Source: Desulfoferula sp040751985
GTDB taxonomy: Bacteria > Desulfobacterota > Desulfarculia > Desulfarculales > Desulfarculaceae
Length of the DNA: 13,981 nt
Assembly (NCBI GenBank): GCA_040751985.1
Contig: JBFMFU010000099.1
Coordinates: 1-13,981, forward strand
Reading direction: 5' to 3'
Part shown: positions 1 through 8,307 of the stretch, piece after piece
Position numbering within the stretch: position 1 is the first letter of the stretch
How the letters are laid out: each line of letters opens with the position of its first letter
Position numbers and translations under genes: made by a program
Notes under the pieces: generated by a model
What the model saw: the letters and a program-made list of their open reading frames with translations, nothing else
The model's database searches: none
Told to the model about the DNA's origin: nothing

Positions 1-1
1 C

Positions 2-337
2 GCCGAGACCAAACCCACGCCCGCGCCCCGGCCCGCGGCCCCGGCCGCCAAGAGCCCCCAGCCCGCCCCGCCGGCGGCCAAGGCCCTGGCCCCGGCCGGC
101 CGCCGCTTCACGGTGCAGGTGGCCTCCTACCAGGATCGCGACCAGGCCCTGCACCTGGTGCGCCGCCTGCAGGACAGCGGCCTGCCGGCCTACATGCAGC
201 CCAGCGACGTGCAGGGGGTGGGCCGGCGCTACCGGGTGCGGGTGGGCAGCTACCACGAGATGGACGCGGCCCAGGGCGTGGCCAGCCGCTTGCGCCTGCA
301 GCAAAAGCTGCCCGCCTACGTCACCCGCCAGGATTAG
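2..337 (+). CDS. SPOR-domain protein, C-terminal part (5' end outside window)
   Basis: The frame is open from base 2 to the TAG at 335-337, giving about 111 residues with no start codon in view. The first ~35 residues are a Pro/Ala-rich low-complexity linker. The rest (starting RRFTVQVASY) is a complete SPOR fold: VQVASY opening strand, a helix (ALHLVRRLQDSGLPAYM), a second strand block (RYRVRVGSYHEMDAAQ) and a closing LPAYV. SPOR domains bind glycan strands denuded of stem peptides, often at division septa, and in Gram-negatives are usually tethered by an N-terminal membrane segment. That part lies upstream, so the architecture before the linker and the exact identity (FtsN-, DedD- or RlpA-like) cannot be told. 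The stop codon coincides with the left edge of repeat copy 1. Confidence 0.85.
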   Translation, partial: AETKPTPAPRPAAPAAKSPQPAPPAAKALAPAGRRFTVQVASYQDRDQALHLVRRLQDSGLPAYMQPSDVQGVGRRYRVRVGSYHEMDAAQGVASRLRLQQKLPAYVTRQD

Positions 338-468
338 GCCCGTACATTTCATGGAAGCCGGGTAGTACTGTTCCTTAAGCTTTATTTCCGCGGCGGTTAA
401 AAAAATCTCTGCTATTAGCCGGGTGCGACTTGCACTCTGGCCCGGCACAGCCAGCCGCCGGCAGACAA

Positions 469-491
469 GGCGGCCCAAGGCTTGGGCCGCC
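469..491. repeat. Perfect 10-bp hairpin inside the copy 1 insertion
   Basis: GGCGGCCCAA at 469-478 is the exact reverse complement of TTGGGCCGCC at 482-491, with a 3-base loop (GGC). No T-run follows, so it is not a classical terminator. It belongs to the extra segment that distinguishes copy 1 from copy 2. Confidence 0.8.
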
Positions 492-517
492 AAGGTCCTT
501 GGGCGGGAGCATTGATG

Positions 518-560
518 GCCGGCGAAGGCAGGCGGCCTCTCGACCCGCTTTGCCGCCGGC
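518..560. repeat. Second inverted repeat in the copy 1 insertion
   Basis: GCCGGC (518-523) pairs with GCCGGC (555-560), and GGCA (527-530) with TGCC (551-554). The 3-base bulge GAA (524-526) separates the two helices, giving ten pairs closed by a ~20-base loop. Found by eye; no folding energy was computed. Confidence 0.55.
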
Positions 561-758
561 GGCTCGCCGGGGCGAGCGAGCGCCGCAGGTGTAGGCAAAC
601 CTACATCCAGGCGCGAGCGAAGCCAGCAACGCAGTATGCCGGCGGCTGGCGAAGCCGGACGGCCGGGGTTGTCAGCCCTGGGGCGCTGTGTCACCATTGT
701 TCCTAGGCCCTGCGGGGCCCCCTGGCGAGGCAACCCCGGCTCTGAGGTGAGGCGATCC

Positions 759-1592
759 ATGAAAGCATTCGGCAAAACCTGGCTCTGCCTGGCAGTGGCG
801 ATGCTGGCGGCCCTGGCCCTGGGCGCGGCGGCCGCCGAGAACCAGAGCCCGACCCCGCGGGTGACTAACGCCCTGGGCATGGAGTTCGTCCTGATCCAAC
901 CCGGCAGCTTCATGATGGGCGCCCCGCCCAGCGAACCCGGCTTCCAGCCCAGCGAGACCCTGCACAAGGTCACCATTAGCCGGCCCTTTTACATGCAGGC
1001 CACCGAGCTGACCCTGGGCCAGTGGCGGGCGGTGATGGGCCGCGGCTTCATGGGCATGCACCGGGGCGCGGACAACCTGCCGGTGGCGCAGGTCTCCTAT
1101 CACCAGGTGCAGCGCTTCCTGGAGCTGCTCAACCGAAAGGGCCTGGGCCGCTATCGCCTGCCCAGCGAGGCCGAGTGGGAGTACGCCGCTCGGGCCGGCA
1201 GCCAGACCGCCTACCCCTGGGGCGAGGGCATCTCCTGCCAGAACGCCATGTACGCCAACAACCCGGCCCAGCGCAACGACTGCGCGCGCTATTACGAGCG
1301 CCGGGGTCTGGAGTCGGCCTCGCCGGCCCCGGTCAAGAGCTTCCCGCCCAACGCCTGGGGCCTGTACGACATGAACGGCAACCTCTGGGAGTGGGTGGCC
1401 GACTGGCTGGGGAACTACCCCCAGGGACCGGTCAGCGATCCCCTGGGCCCGGTCGAGGGCACCTGGCGGGTGCGCCGGGGCGGCTCCTGGTTCGGCGGCC
1501 CTTTGATGCTGCGTTCGGCCAACCGCAACTTCGCCCACCCCGCCTCCAAGTACACCACCCTGGGCTTCAGGCTGGTCAAGGAGATCCCCTAG
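759..1592 (+). CDS. Exported SUMF1/FGE-like (formylglycine-generating enzyme family) protein
   Basis: 277 residues. ATG 759 is chosen because GAGGTGAGG (744-752) is a good ribosome-binding site and the protein then opens with a typical signal peptide: MKAFGKTW, a hydrophobic run to ~residue 22, and AAAA/EN as the probable cleavage region near 26. An in-frame ATG at 636 lies inside the repeat and is rejected. The FGE-sulfatase domain spans ~37-275, with the family signatures PGSFMMG (~48-54), RLPSEAEWEYAARAG (133-147), YPWG (152-155), GLYDMNGNLWEW (201-212), RGGSW (240-244) and LGFRL (268-272). True formylglycine-generating enzymes carry two copper-binding cysteines shortly after GGS(Y/W); here that stretch (FGGPLMLRSANR) has none. 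A sulfatase-activating role is therefore unlikely, and a binding or structural role in the periplasm is the safer guess. C160 and C175 could form a disulfide. No terminator is evident downstream. Confidence 0.85.
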   Translation: MKAFGKTWLCLAVAMLAALALGAAAAENQSPTPRVTNALGMEFVLIQPGSFMMGAPPSEPGFQPSETLHKVTISRPFYMQATELTLGQWRAVMGRGFMGMHRGADNLPVAQVSYHQVQRFLELLNRKGLGRYRLPSEAEWEYAARAGSQTAYPWGEGISCQNAMYANNPAQRNDCARYYERRGLESASPAPVKSFPPNAWGLYDMNGNLWEWVADWLGNYPQGPVSDPLGPVEGTWRVRRGGSWFGGPLMLRSANRNFAHPASKYTTLGFRLVKEIP

Positions 1593-1622
1593 GCCCGGCC
1601 CGGCCCGCCGCGCGGCCCTGCT

Positions 1623-1651
1623 TTGACCAACCCGCCCGGCCGCGCTAGAAT
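1623..1651 (+). promoter_or_regulatory. Sigma70-type promoter for the GNAT-pmbA pair
   Basis: TTGACC (1623-1628) and TAGAAT (1646-1651) are separated by exactly 17 bp. Each hexamer matches consensus at five of six positions. It lies 29 bases upstream of the GNAT start codon, in the 88-bp gap after the preceding gene, so transcription would begin near 1658 with a leader of about 20 bases. Confidence 0.65.
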
Positions 1652-1680
1652 AGCCCACGCATTTTTTTGGGAGGCTGGAA

Positions 1681-2132
1681 TGATCCGCAAGGCCCGGGTA
1701 CAGGACGTGCGCTTCATCCACGGCCTGCTGGCGCGCTACGGCCAGGAGGGCCTGCTCTTGGCCCGGCCCCTCACCGAGCTCTACGAGCTGCTGCGGGACT
1801 TCGTGGTGGCCGAGGACGACCAGGGCGTGCTGGTGGGCACCTGCGCCCTGCACCTGTGCTGGGAGGACCTGTGCGAGGTGCGCTCCCTGGCCGTCTTGCC
1901 CGAGCGCAAGGGCCAGGGCTGGGGCCAGCGCCTGGTGGAGGCCTGCTGCTCCGAGGCGGTGACCCTGGGCTTTGGCAAGGTCTTCGCCCTGACCTACGTG
2001 CCGGAGTTCTTCGCCCGCTTCGGCTTCGCCCAGGTGGACAAGAGCCGCCTGCCCAACAAGATATGGTCCGACTGCCTGAGCTGCGTAAAGTTCCCGGACT
2101 GCGACGAGATCGCCATGCTGCTGGAGTTGTGA
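1681..2132 (+). CDS. Short N-acetylglutamate synthase-type GNAT acetyltransferase
   Basis: 150 residues, starting at ATG 1681 behind GGGAGG. A single GNAT domain fills the protein. The acetyl-CoA pyrophosphate loop is ERKGQGWGQRL (75-85), preceded by the strand CEVRSLAVLP and followed by VFALTYVPEFFARFGF (101-116). The pattern (AEDDQGVLVG, ALHLCWEDLCEVRSLAV, FFARFGF, CDEIAMLL) matches what I know of short, kinase-domain-free N-acetylglutamate synthases from Desulfobacterota and the mycobacterial ArgA type. Such enzymes make N-acetylglutamate from glutamate and acetyl-CoA, the first step of arginine synthesis. Three cysteines near the C-terminus (C132, C135, C141) form a CxxC-x5-C cluster of unknown purpose. 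It is co-directional with pmbA and nearly overlaps it. argJ lies ~6 kb downstream, supporting the arginine assignment; another GNAT substrate cannot be excluded. Confidence 0.75.
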
Positions 2133-2134
2133 CC

Positions 2135-3475
2135 GTGGAGCTGAGCCGCGCCCTGGAGCTGGCCCAGGCCAAGCTGGCCAGCGCCACCTGCGCTGAGTGG
2201 GAGGTGATGGCCCTCTTTAGCCAGAGCATCTCCATCGGGGTGCGCGGCCAGGAGCTGGACAAGTTTCAGCAGAACCAGAGCCTGGGCCTGGCCCTGAGGG
2301 TAATCAAGGACGGCCGTCTGGGCTTCTCCTATGTCATGGGCGGGGACGAGGCGGCCCTGAGCGAGGCCGTGGGCCAGGCCCTGGCCTCGGCCGCGGCCAG
2401 CGACCCGGAGCCGGCCCTGAGCCTGGCCGGCCCGGCCGGCCGGCTACCCGCGGTGGAGGTCTACGACCCGGCCCTGGCCCAGGAGCCGGTGGAGGCCAAG
2501 CTGAGCCGGGCCCGGGAGTTGGCCGCCGCGGCCCTGGCTGCGGACCCGCGGGTGGTGCACGTGCAGCCGGCCGAGTTCTCTTCGGCAATGAGCACCCTCC
2601 ATCTGTGCACCTCCGGCGGCCTGGATTTCCGCCACCAGGGCACCCAGGCCGCGGCAGGGGCGGTGGCCATGGCCAGCCAGGACCACGAGCAGGAGATGGG
2701 CTGGGAGGGGCACAGCGCCCGCTTCCTGGCCGAGCTGGACATCCCGGCCCTGGGCGCGGCCGCCGGGCGCAAGGCGGCGGCCTTCCTGGGGGCCCGGCCG
2801 GTGGCCGATGGCCGCTACGACGTGCTGCTGGAGAACTCGGTGGCGGTGCAGTTTTTGGAGCTGCTGGCCGAGTCACTGAGAGGCGACAACCTGCTCAAGG
2901 GCCGCTCGCTACTGGCCGGCCGCCAGGGCCAGCCAGTGGTGAGCCCCCTGGTGAGCATCATCGACGACGGCCTCTACCCCCGCGGCCTGGGCACCGCGGC
3001 CCTGGACGACGAAGGCACCCCCCAGCAGCGCACGGTGCTGGTGGAGGGCGGCACGCTCCAGGGCTTCATCTACGACCGCCTGTGGGGGGCCCGGGCCGGC
3101 CGGGCCAGCACCGGCAACGCCATGCGCGCCTCGCTCAAGACCCCGCCCGGGGTGGGCTTCAGCAACCTGTATCTGGCCCCCGGCAGCCAGAGCCCGGAGG
3201 AGCTTACCGCCGGCCTGACCCGGGGCCTGGTGATCAGCGAGATCATGGGCGGGCACACCGCCGACCCGGTCAGCGGCCAGTTCAGCTTCGGCGCCGCCGG
3301 CCACCTGGTGGAAAACGGCCGCATCTCCCGGCCCGTGAAGTCCATCGCCATGGCCGGACAGGTGCTGGAGCTGTTCCAGGCGGTACAAGCGGTGGGCAGC
3401 GATCTCAGGTTCTTCGGGCGCTCCGGAGCCCCCTCCCTGCTGGTGGGGGGCATGTCCATCAGCGGCCCTGGCTAA
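2135..3475 (+). CDS. pmbA: PmbA/TldE-type metalloprotease subunit
   Basis: 446 residues from GTG 2135, close to the usual family size of ~450. GTG 2135 has GGAG (2123-2126) at good spacing; GTG 2129, whose GTGA overlaps the stop of the GNAT gene, is an alternative adding two residues. Either way the two genes are probably translationally coupled. The N-terminal TldD/PmbA domain begins near ELDKFQQNQSLGLALRVIKDGRLGFSY, with a central linker region and a C-terminal domain containing SIIDDGLYPRGLGT, DDEGTPQQRTVLVEGG and MGGHTADPVSGQFSFG. The HExxxH zinc motif of TldD is absent, which identifies the PmbA (TldE) side. In E. coli the TldD/PmbA heterodimer degrades unfolded peptides and matures microcin B17 and CcdA. 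No tldD partner is in this window, so its partner must be elsewhere. Confidence 0.88.
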   Translation: MELSRALELAQAKLASATCAEWEVMALFSQSISIGVRGQELDKFQQNQSLGLALRVIKDGRLGFSYVMGGDEAALSEAVGQALASAAASDPEPALSLAGPAGRLPAVEVYDPALAQEPVEAKLSRARELAAAALAADPRVVHVQPAEFSSAMSTLHLCTSGGLDFRHQGTQAAAGAVAMASQDHEQEMGWEGHSARFLAELDIPALGAAAGRKAAAFLGARPVADGRYDVLLENSVAVQFLELLAESLRGDNLLKGRSLLAGRQGQPVVSPLVSIIDDGLYPRGLGTAALDDEGTPQQRTVLVEGGTLQGFIYDRLWGARAGRASTGNAMRASLKTPPGVGFSNLYLAPGSQSPEELTAGLTRGLVISEIMGGHTADPVSGQFSFGAAGHLVENGRISRPVKSIAMAGQVLELFQAVQAVGSDLRFFGRSGAPSLLVGGMSISGPG

Positions 3476-3485
3476 TGGTAACTAT

Positions 3486-3561
3486 TTGCATTCTCTATGT
3501 TAATTTAAATATATCCTACCCGAAACCATAAGGTTGACTCGGGGGTGGCGTTCATGATATT
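3486..3561 (+). promoter_or_regulatory. AT-rich promoter region of the M23 peptidase gene
   Basis: The 165-bp gap after pmbA is much richer in A/T than its surroundings (for example TTAATTTAAATATAT at 3500-3514). TTGACT (3534-3539) followed after 16 bp by GATATT (3556-3561) is the best sigma70-like match. An AT tract just upstream could act as an UP element. A tandem ATCGTT duplication (3597-3608) lies further downstream in the leader and might be an operator half-site pair. Judged by eye. Confidence 0.35.
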
Positions 3562-3640
3562 TCTGCCCCCATCAACCGCGTCTCCCCTCGCTGGGAATCG
3601 TTATCGTTAGCTCGGCCTCGGCCATCAAGTTAGGTTTGCA

Positions 3641-4552
3641 ATGGCCAAGAAGCTTACTATCCTGATTTTCCCAGAGGAGGGCAGCGGGCAAGTAAAGCGG
3701 CTGTCCTTCCCTCGTTTCCTGGTGCCCCTGGTCCTGGGCGTGCTGTTAGGCGCCCTGGGCCTGGCCGGCTACTGGTTCAGCCGATATCAGGACGTGTCCT
3801 GCGAGCTGCCGGTGCTCAGGGCCCACCTCAACCAGGGCCAGCGCCAGCAGGCCCAGATACAGGCCTTTGCCCAGCGCCTGGAAGAGCTCAAGGGCCAGAT
3901 GGCCAGCCTCAAGGAGTTCAACCGGCGCCTGCGGGCCATGGCCAACCTCAAGCCCATCGCCCCCAAAGACGACGCCTTCGGCGTGGGCGGCCGCGAGGGC
4001 GCGGCCAGCGGCCCGGGCATCCGGCTGTCCACCACCAGCGGCGAGCGCCGCCTGCAGATGCTGCAGCGGGACCTGGACCGCCTGGGCGCCGAGAGCGAGG
4101 CCGAGCTGCAGGTGCAGCGCCACCTGGCCCGCTTTTTGGTGGAGCGCCGCTCCATCCTGGCCGCCACCCCCTCCATCTGGCCCACCCACGGCTGGGTGAC
4201 CTCCGGCTTCGGCCGGCGCGTCTCGCCCTTTACGGGCAAGCCCAGCTTCCACGCCGGCATCGACATCTCCACGCGGGTGGGCACGCCCATCAAGGCCCCG
4301 GCCGACGGGGTGGTGACCTTCGCCGGCCGCGAGGGCGGCTTCGGGCTGATGATGGCCATCAACCACGGCCACGGCATCGTCACCCGCTACGCCCACCTGC
4401 ACCGCTTCAAGGTCAAGGTGGGCGACAAGGTTAAACGGGGCCAGATCATCGCCGCCGTGGGCAACACCGGCCGCTCCACGGGCCCCCATCTGCACTACGA
4501 GGTGCTGCTCTCCGGGGTGCCCACCAATCCGCTCTACTACATCCTGGATTGA
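3641..4552 (+). CDS. Membrane-anchored M23 (LytM-type) peptidoglycan endopeptidase
   Basis: 303 residues from ATG 3641; the ribosome-binding site is weak (AGTTAGG). Residues 1-25 are cytosolic, ~26-47 form one transmembrane segment (FLVPLVLGVLLGALGLAGYWF), and ~60-100 plus ~135-170 are helical, Gln/Glu/Arg-rich and probably coiled coil. The M23 domain occupies ~180-300. Its metal ligands are all visible: H204 and D208 (HAGID) and H285 of HLH (283-285), with H252 (AHL) and H283 as catalytic histidines, so it should be an active zinc D,D- or D,L-endopeptidase in the periplasm rather than an EnvC/NlpD-like degenerate activator. It is followed by secA in the same direction after 112 bp. Its role would be cell-wall remodelling during growth; the specific septal or lateral role cannot be read from sequence. 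Confidence 0.9.
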   Translation: MAKKLTILIFPEEGSGQVKRLSFPRFLVPLVLGVLLGALGLAGYWFSRYQDVSCELPVLRAHLNQGQRQQAQIQAFAQRLEELKGQMASLKEFNRRLRAMANLKPIAPKDDAFGVGGREGAASGPGIRLSTTSGERRLQMLQRDLDRLGAESEAELQVQRHLARFLVERRSILAATPSIWPTHGWVTSGFGRRVSPFTGKPSFHAGIDISTRVGTPIKAPADGVVTFAGREGGFGLMMAINHGHGIVTRYAHLHRFKVKVGDKVKRGQIIAAVGNTGRSTGPHLHYEVLLSGVPTNPLYYILD

Positions 4553-4592
4553 TCCCCCGTGCCTGGGCGCGCGGCAGGCTGGAGCAACCCGG

Positions 4593-4638
4593 CCCGCCGG
4601 GGGTTTGCCCGCGTCCCGTCCGGCGGGTGTTGATTTTT
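4593..4638 (+). terminator. Possible intrinsic terminator between the M23 gene and secA
   Basis: CCCGCCGG (4593-4600) is the exact reverse complement of CCGGCGGG (4620-4627), with a 19-base loop. A short T-rich tail (five T's at 4634-4638) follows. The tail starts six bases after the stem and is interrupted, so termination may be partial. Confidence 0.4.
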
Positions 4639-4664
4639 GAGCGCGATGCACCACAATAAGGGTC

Positions 4665-7283
<2,619 letters not shown>

Positions 7284-7284
7284 C

Positions 7285-8157
7285 TCAGGCCGGCCGCTTG
7301 CGGATGTAGATGAACCAGTAGACCAGCCCCACCATGCCCGAGCCGCCCAGGATGTTGCCCAGGGTCACGGGCAAGAGGTTCCCCCAAAGAAAACGGCCCC
7401 AGCTCAGGGCGGCGTAGGCCTCCGGGCCCGCGCCCAGCCCTTGCCAGAACTCCGCCGGCGCGCCGGCCTTGATGAACAGGGCCAGGGGCACGAAGTACAT
7501 GTTGGCGATGCAGTGCTCAAAGCCGGCAGCCACGAAGGCGCTGATGGGGAGGATGATGGACAGCACCTTGTCGGCGGTGGTCCGGGCGCTGTAGCACAGC
7601 CAAATGGCCAAGCAAACCAAGGCGTTGCACAACACGCCCAGGGCCAGGGCCTGGCCCCAGCCATAGGCGCACTTGGCCGCGGCCGCGCCCAGCAGCACCC
7701 GCCCCACCCCGCCGCCCCCAAAGGCGTATTGGCCGCTAACAAACACCAGGGCCGCGATGGCCAGGGCGCCCAGGAAGTTGCCCAAATAGACCAAGACCCA
7801 GTTGCTCAGCAGGCGCCGGCTGCTCACCCGGCCGCTGGCCCAGGCCATGACGATGAGGTTGTTGCCGGTGAACAGCTCGGCCCCGGCCACCACCACCAGG
7901 ATCAGGCCCAGGCTGAAGGCCAGGCCGCCCAGCAGCCGGGCTGGGCCCCAGGCCATCTGGCCGGCGCCGGCCAGGGCGGTGCTGCAGAACACCCCGCCCA
8001 GGGCGATGAAGGCCCCGCCCAGCACTCCCAGGGCCAGGGTGTTGCGCCAACCCAGGGCGGCCTTGGCCACCCCGGTCTCCTCGGCCTTGAGGGCCATGTC
8101 TGCGGGCAGCAGGGCGTCGAAGCCCGCCCCCGCGGTCTGCTTGTCCGGCGCGGTCAT
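7285..8157 (-). CDS. Formate/nitrite transporter (FNT family) channel
   Basis: 290 residues on the minus strand, starting at the ATG complementary to 8155-8157 with a very strong purine-rich ribosome-binding site (GGGGGAGAG) just upstream. Six hydrophobic membrane segments are visible, with the FNT signatures AELFTGNN (93-100), CNALVCLA (177-184) and GFEHCIANMY (212-221). H215 is the equivalent of the pore histidine (H209 in E. coli FocA). NLLPVTLGNILGG (260-272) is also family-typical. Such pentameric inner-membrane channels pass formate, nitrite or hydrosulfide. The substrate cannot be fixed from sequence; in an anaerobe formate is plausible. It is convergent with secA (stop codons one base apart) and divergent from argJ across 150 bp. 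Confidence 0.93.
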   Translation of the reverse strand: MTAPDKQTAGAGFDALLPADMALKAEETGVAKAALGWRNTLALGVLGGAFIALGGVFCSTALAGAGQMAWGPARLLGGLAFSLGLILVVVAGAELFTGNNLIVMAWASGRVSSRRLLSNWVLVYLGNFLGALAIAALVFVSGQYAFGGGGVGRVLLGAAAAKCAYGWGQALALGVLCNALVCLAIWLCYSARTTADKVLSIILPISAFVAAGFEHCIANMYFVPLALFIKAGAPAEFWQGLGAGPEAYAALSWGRFLWGNLLPVTLGNILGGSGMVGLVYWFIYIRKRPA

Positions 8158-8177
8158 CTCTCCCCCTCTCCGCGGGC

Positions 8178-8195
8178 GGCCGGCGCGGGCCGGCC
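8178..8195 (-). repeat. Perfect 7-bp hairpin in the transporter 5' leader
   Basis: GGCCGGC (8178-8184) and GCCGGCC (8189-8195) enclose a four-base loop. It sits about 20 bases upstream of the transporter start codon, next to its ribosome-binding site, so it could affect initiation. It may also be chance in such GC-rich DNA. Confidence 0.45.
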
Positions 8196-8232
8196 ATATC
8201 TAAATTCTAGACTGTTCGCCGCCTCCGGGGGA

Positions 8233-8241
8233 TGGTATATC
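8233..8241 (+). promoter_or_regulatory. Possible extended -10 promoter for argJ
   Basis: TGG followed by TATATC fits the extended -10 pattern TGnTATAAT with four of six hexamer matches. There is no good -35 box (best TTCGCC at 8215-8220, spacing 15). It would place the transcript start near 8248, about 60 bases before the argJ ATG. Confidence 0.3.
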
Positions 8242-8250
8242 TGCAACCAG

Positions 8251-8270
8251 CGGCCGGGGCGTCCCGGCCG
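8251..8270 (+). repeat. Perfect 8-bp hairpin in the argJ leader
   Basis: CGGCCGGG (8251-8258) is the exact reverse complement of CCCGGCCG (8263-8270), around the loop GCGT. It lies directly after the proposed argJ promoter and 37 bases before the start codon. There is no T-run, so if it acts it would be an RNA or operator element rather than a terminator. Confidence 0.45.
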
Positions 8271-8307
8271 GTCAACGTGTACAGGCCCGGTTGGGAGGAT
8301 TTAAGGC

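Larger units (their letters stand above)
333..666. repeat. Structured intergenic repeat, copy 1 (with ~100-bp internal insertion)
   Basis: Homologous to the element at 12539-12800. The left ends align from the upstream stop codon (TAGGCC, then ATTTCATG and GGGT shared). Bases 441-472 match 12647-12678 at 31 of 32 positions, and 644-661 match 12755-12772 at 18 of 18. A perfect 12-bp inverted repeat (451-462 with 638-649) closes the structured core. The apical stem is 590-595 (TGTAGG) with 600-605 (CCTACA) around a CAAA loop. About 100 bases (~473-570) are absent from copy 2. The right terminal inverted repeat seen in copy 2 is not recognisable here, so the right boundary is uncertain (666, possibly as far as CTAG at 703-706). 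The core falls in the gene-free gap 338-758, where I see no other gene. Confidence 0.8.

Noticed and set aside
441..666. CRISPR array or tRNA-like structure in the repeat regions
   Set aside because: There is only one structured unit per site, with no regularly spaced repeats or spacers and no tRNA arms or anticodon loop.
482..706. Small plus-strand open frame in the first gap, and a minus-strand frame at 375-629
   Set aside because: Both lie within repeat copy 1 and its insertion, with no start signals or homology; explained by the repeat.
1593..1622. GGCCC tandem tract after the SUMF1-like gene as a terminator
   Set aside because: It is simple GC-rich sequence without a clean stem and T-tract.
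672..1853. Long minus-strand open frame (393 codons) opposite the SUMF1-like gene
   Set aside because: Mirror frame of a clear coding gene, extending into repeat and the GNAT gene; no recognisable domain.
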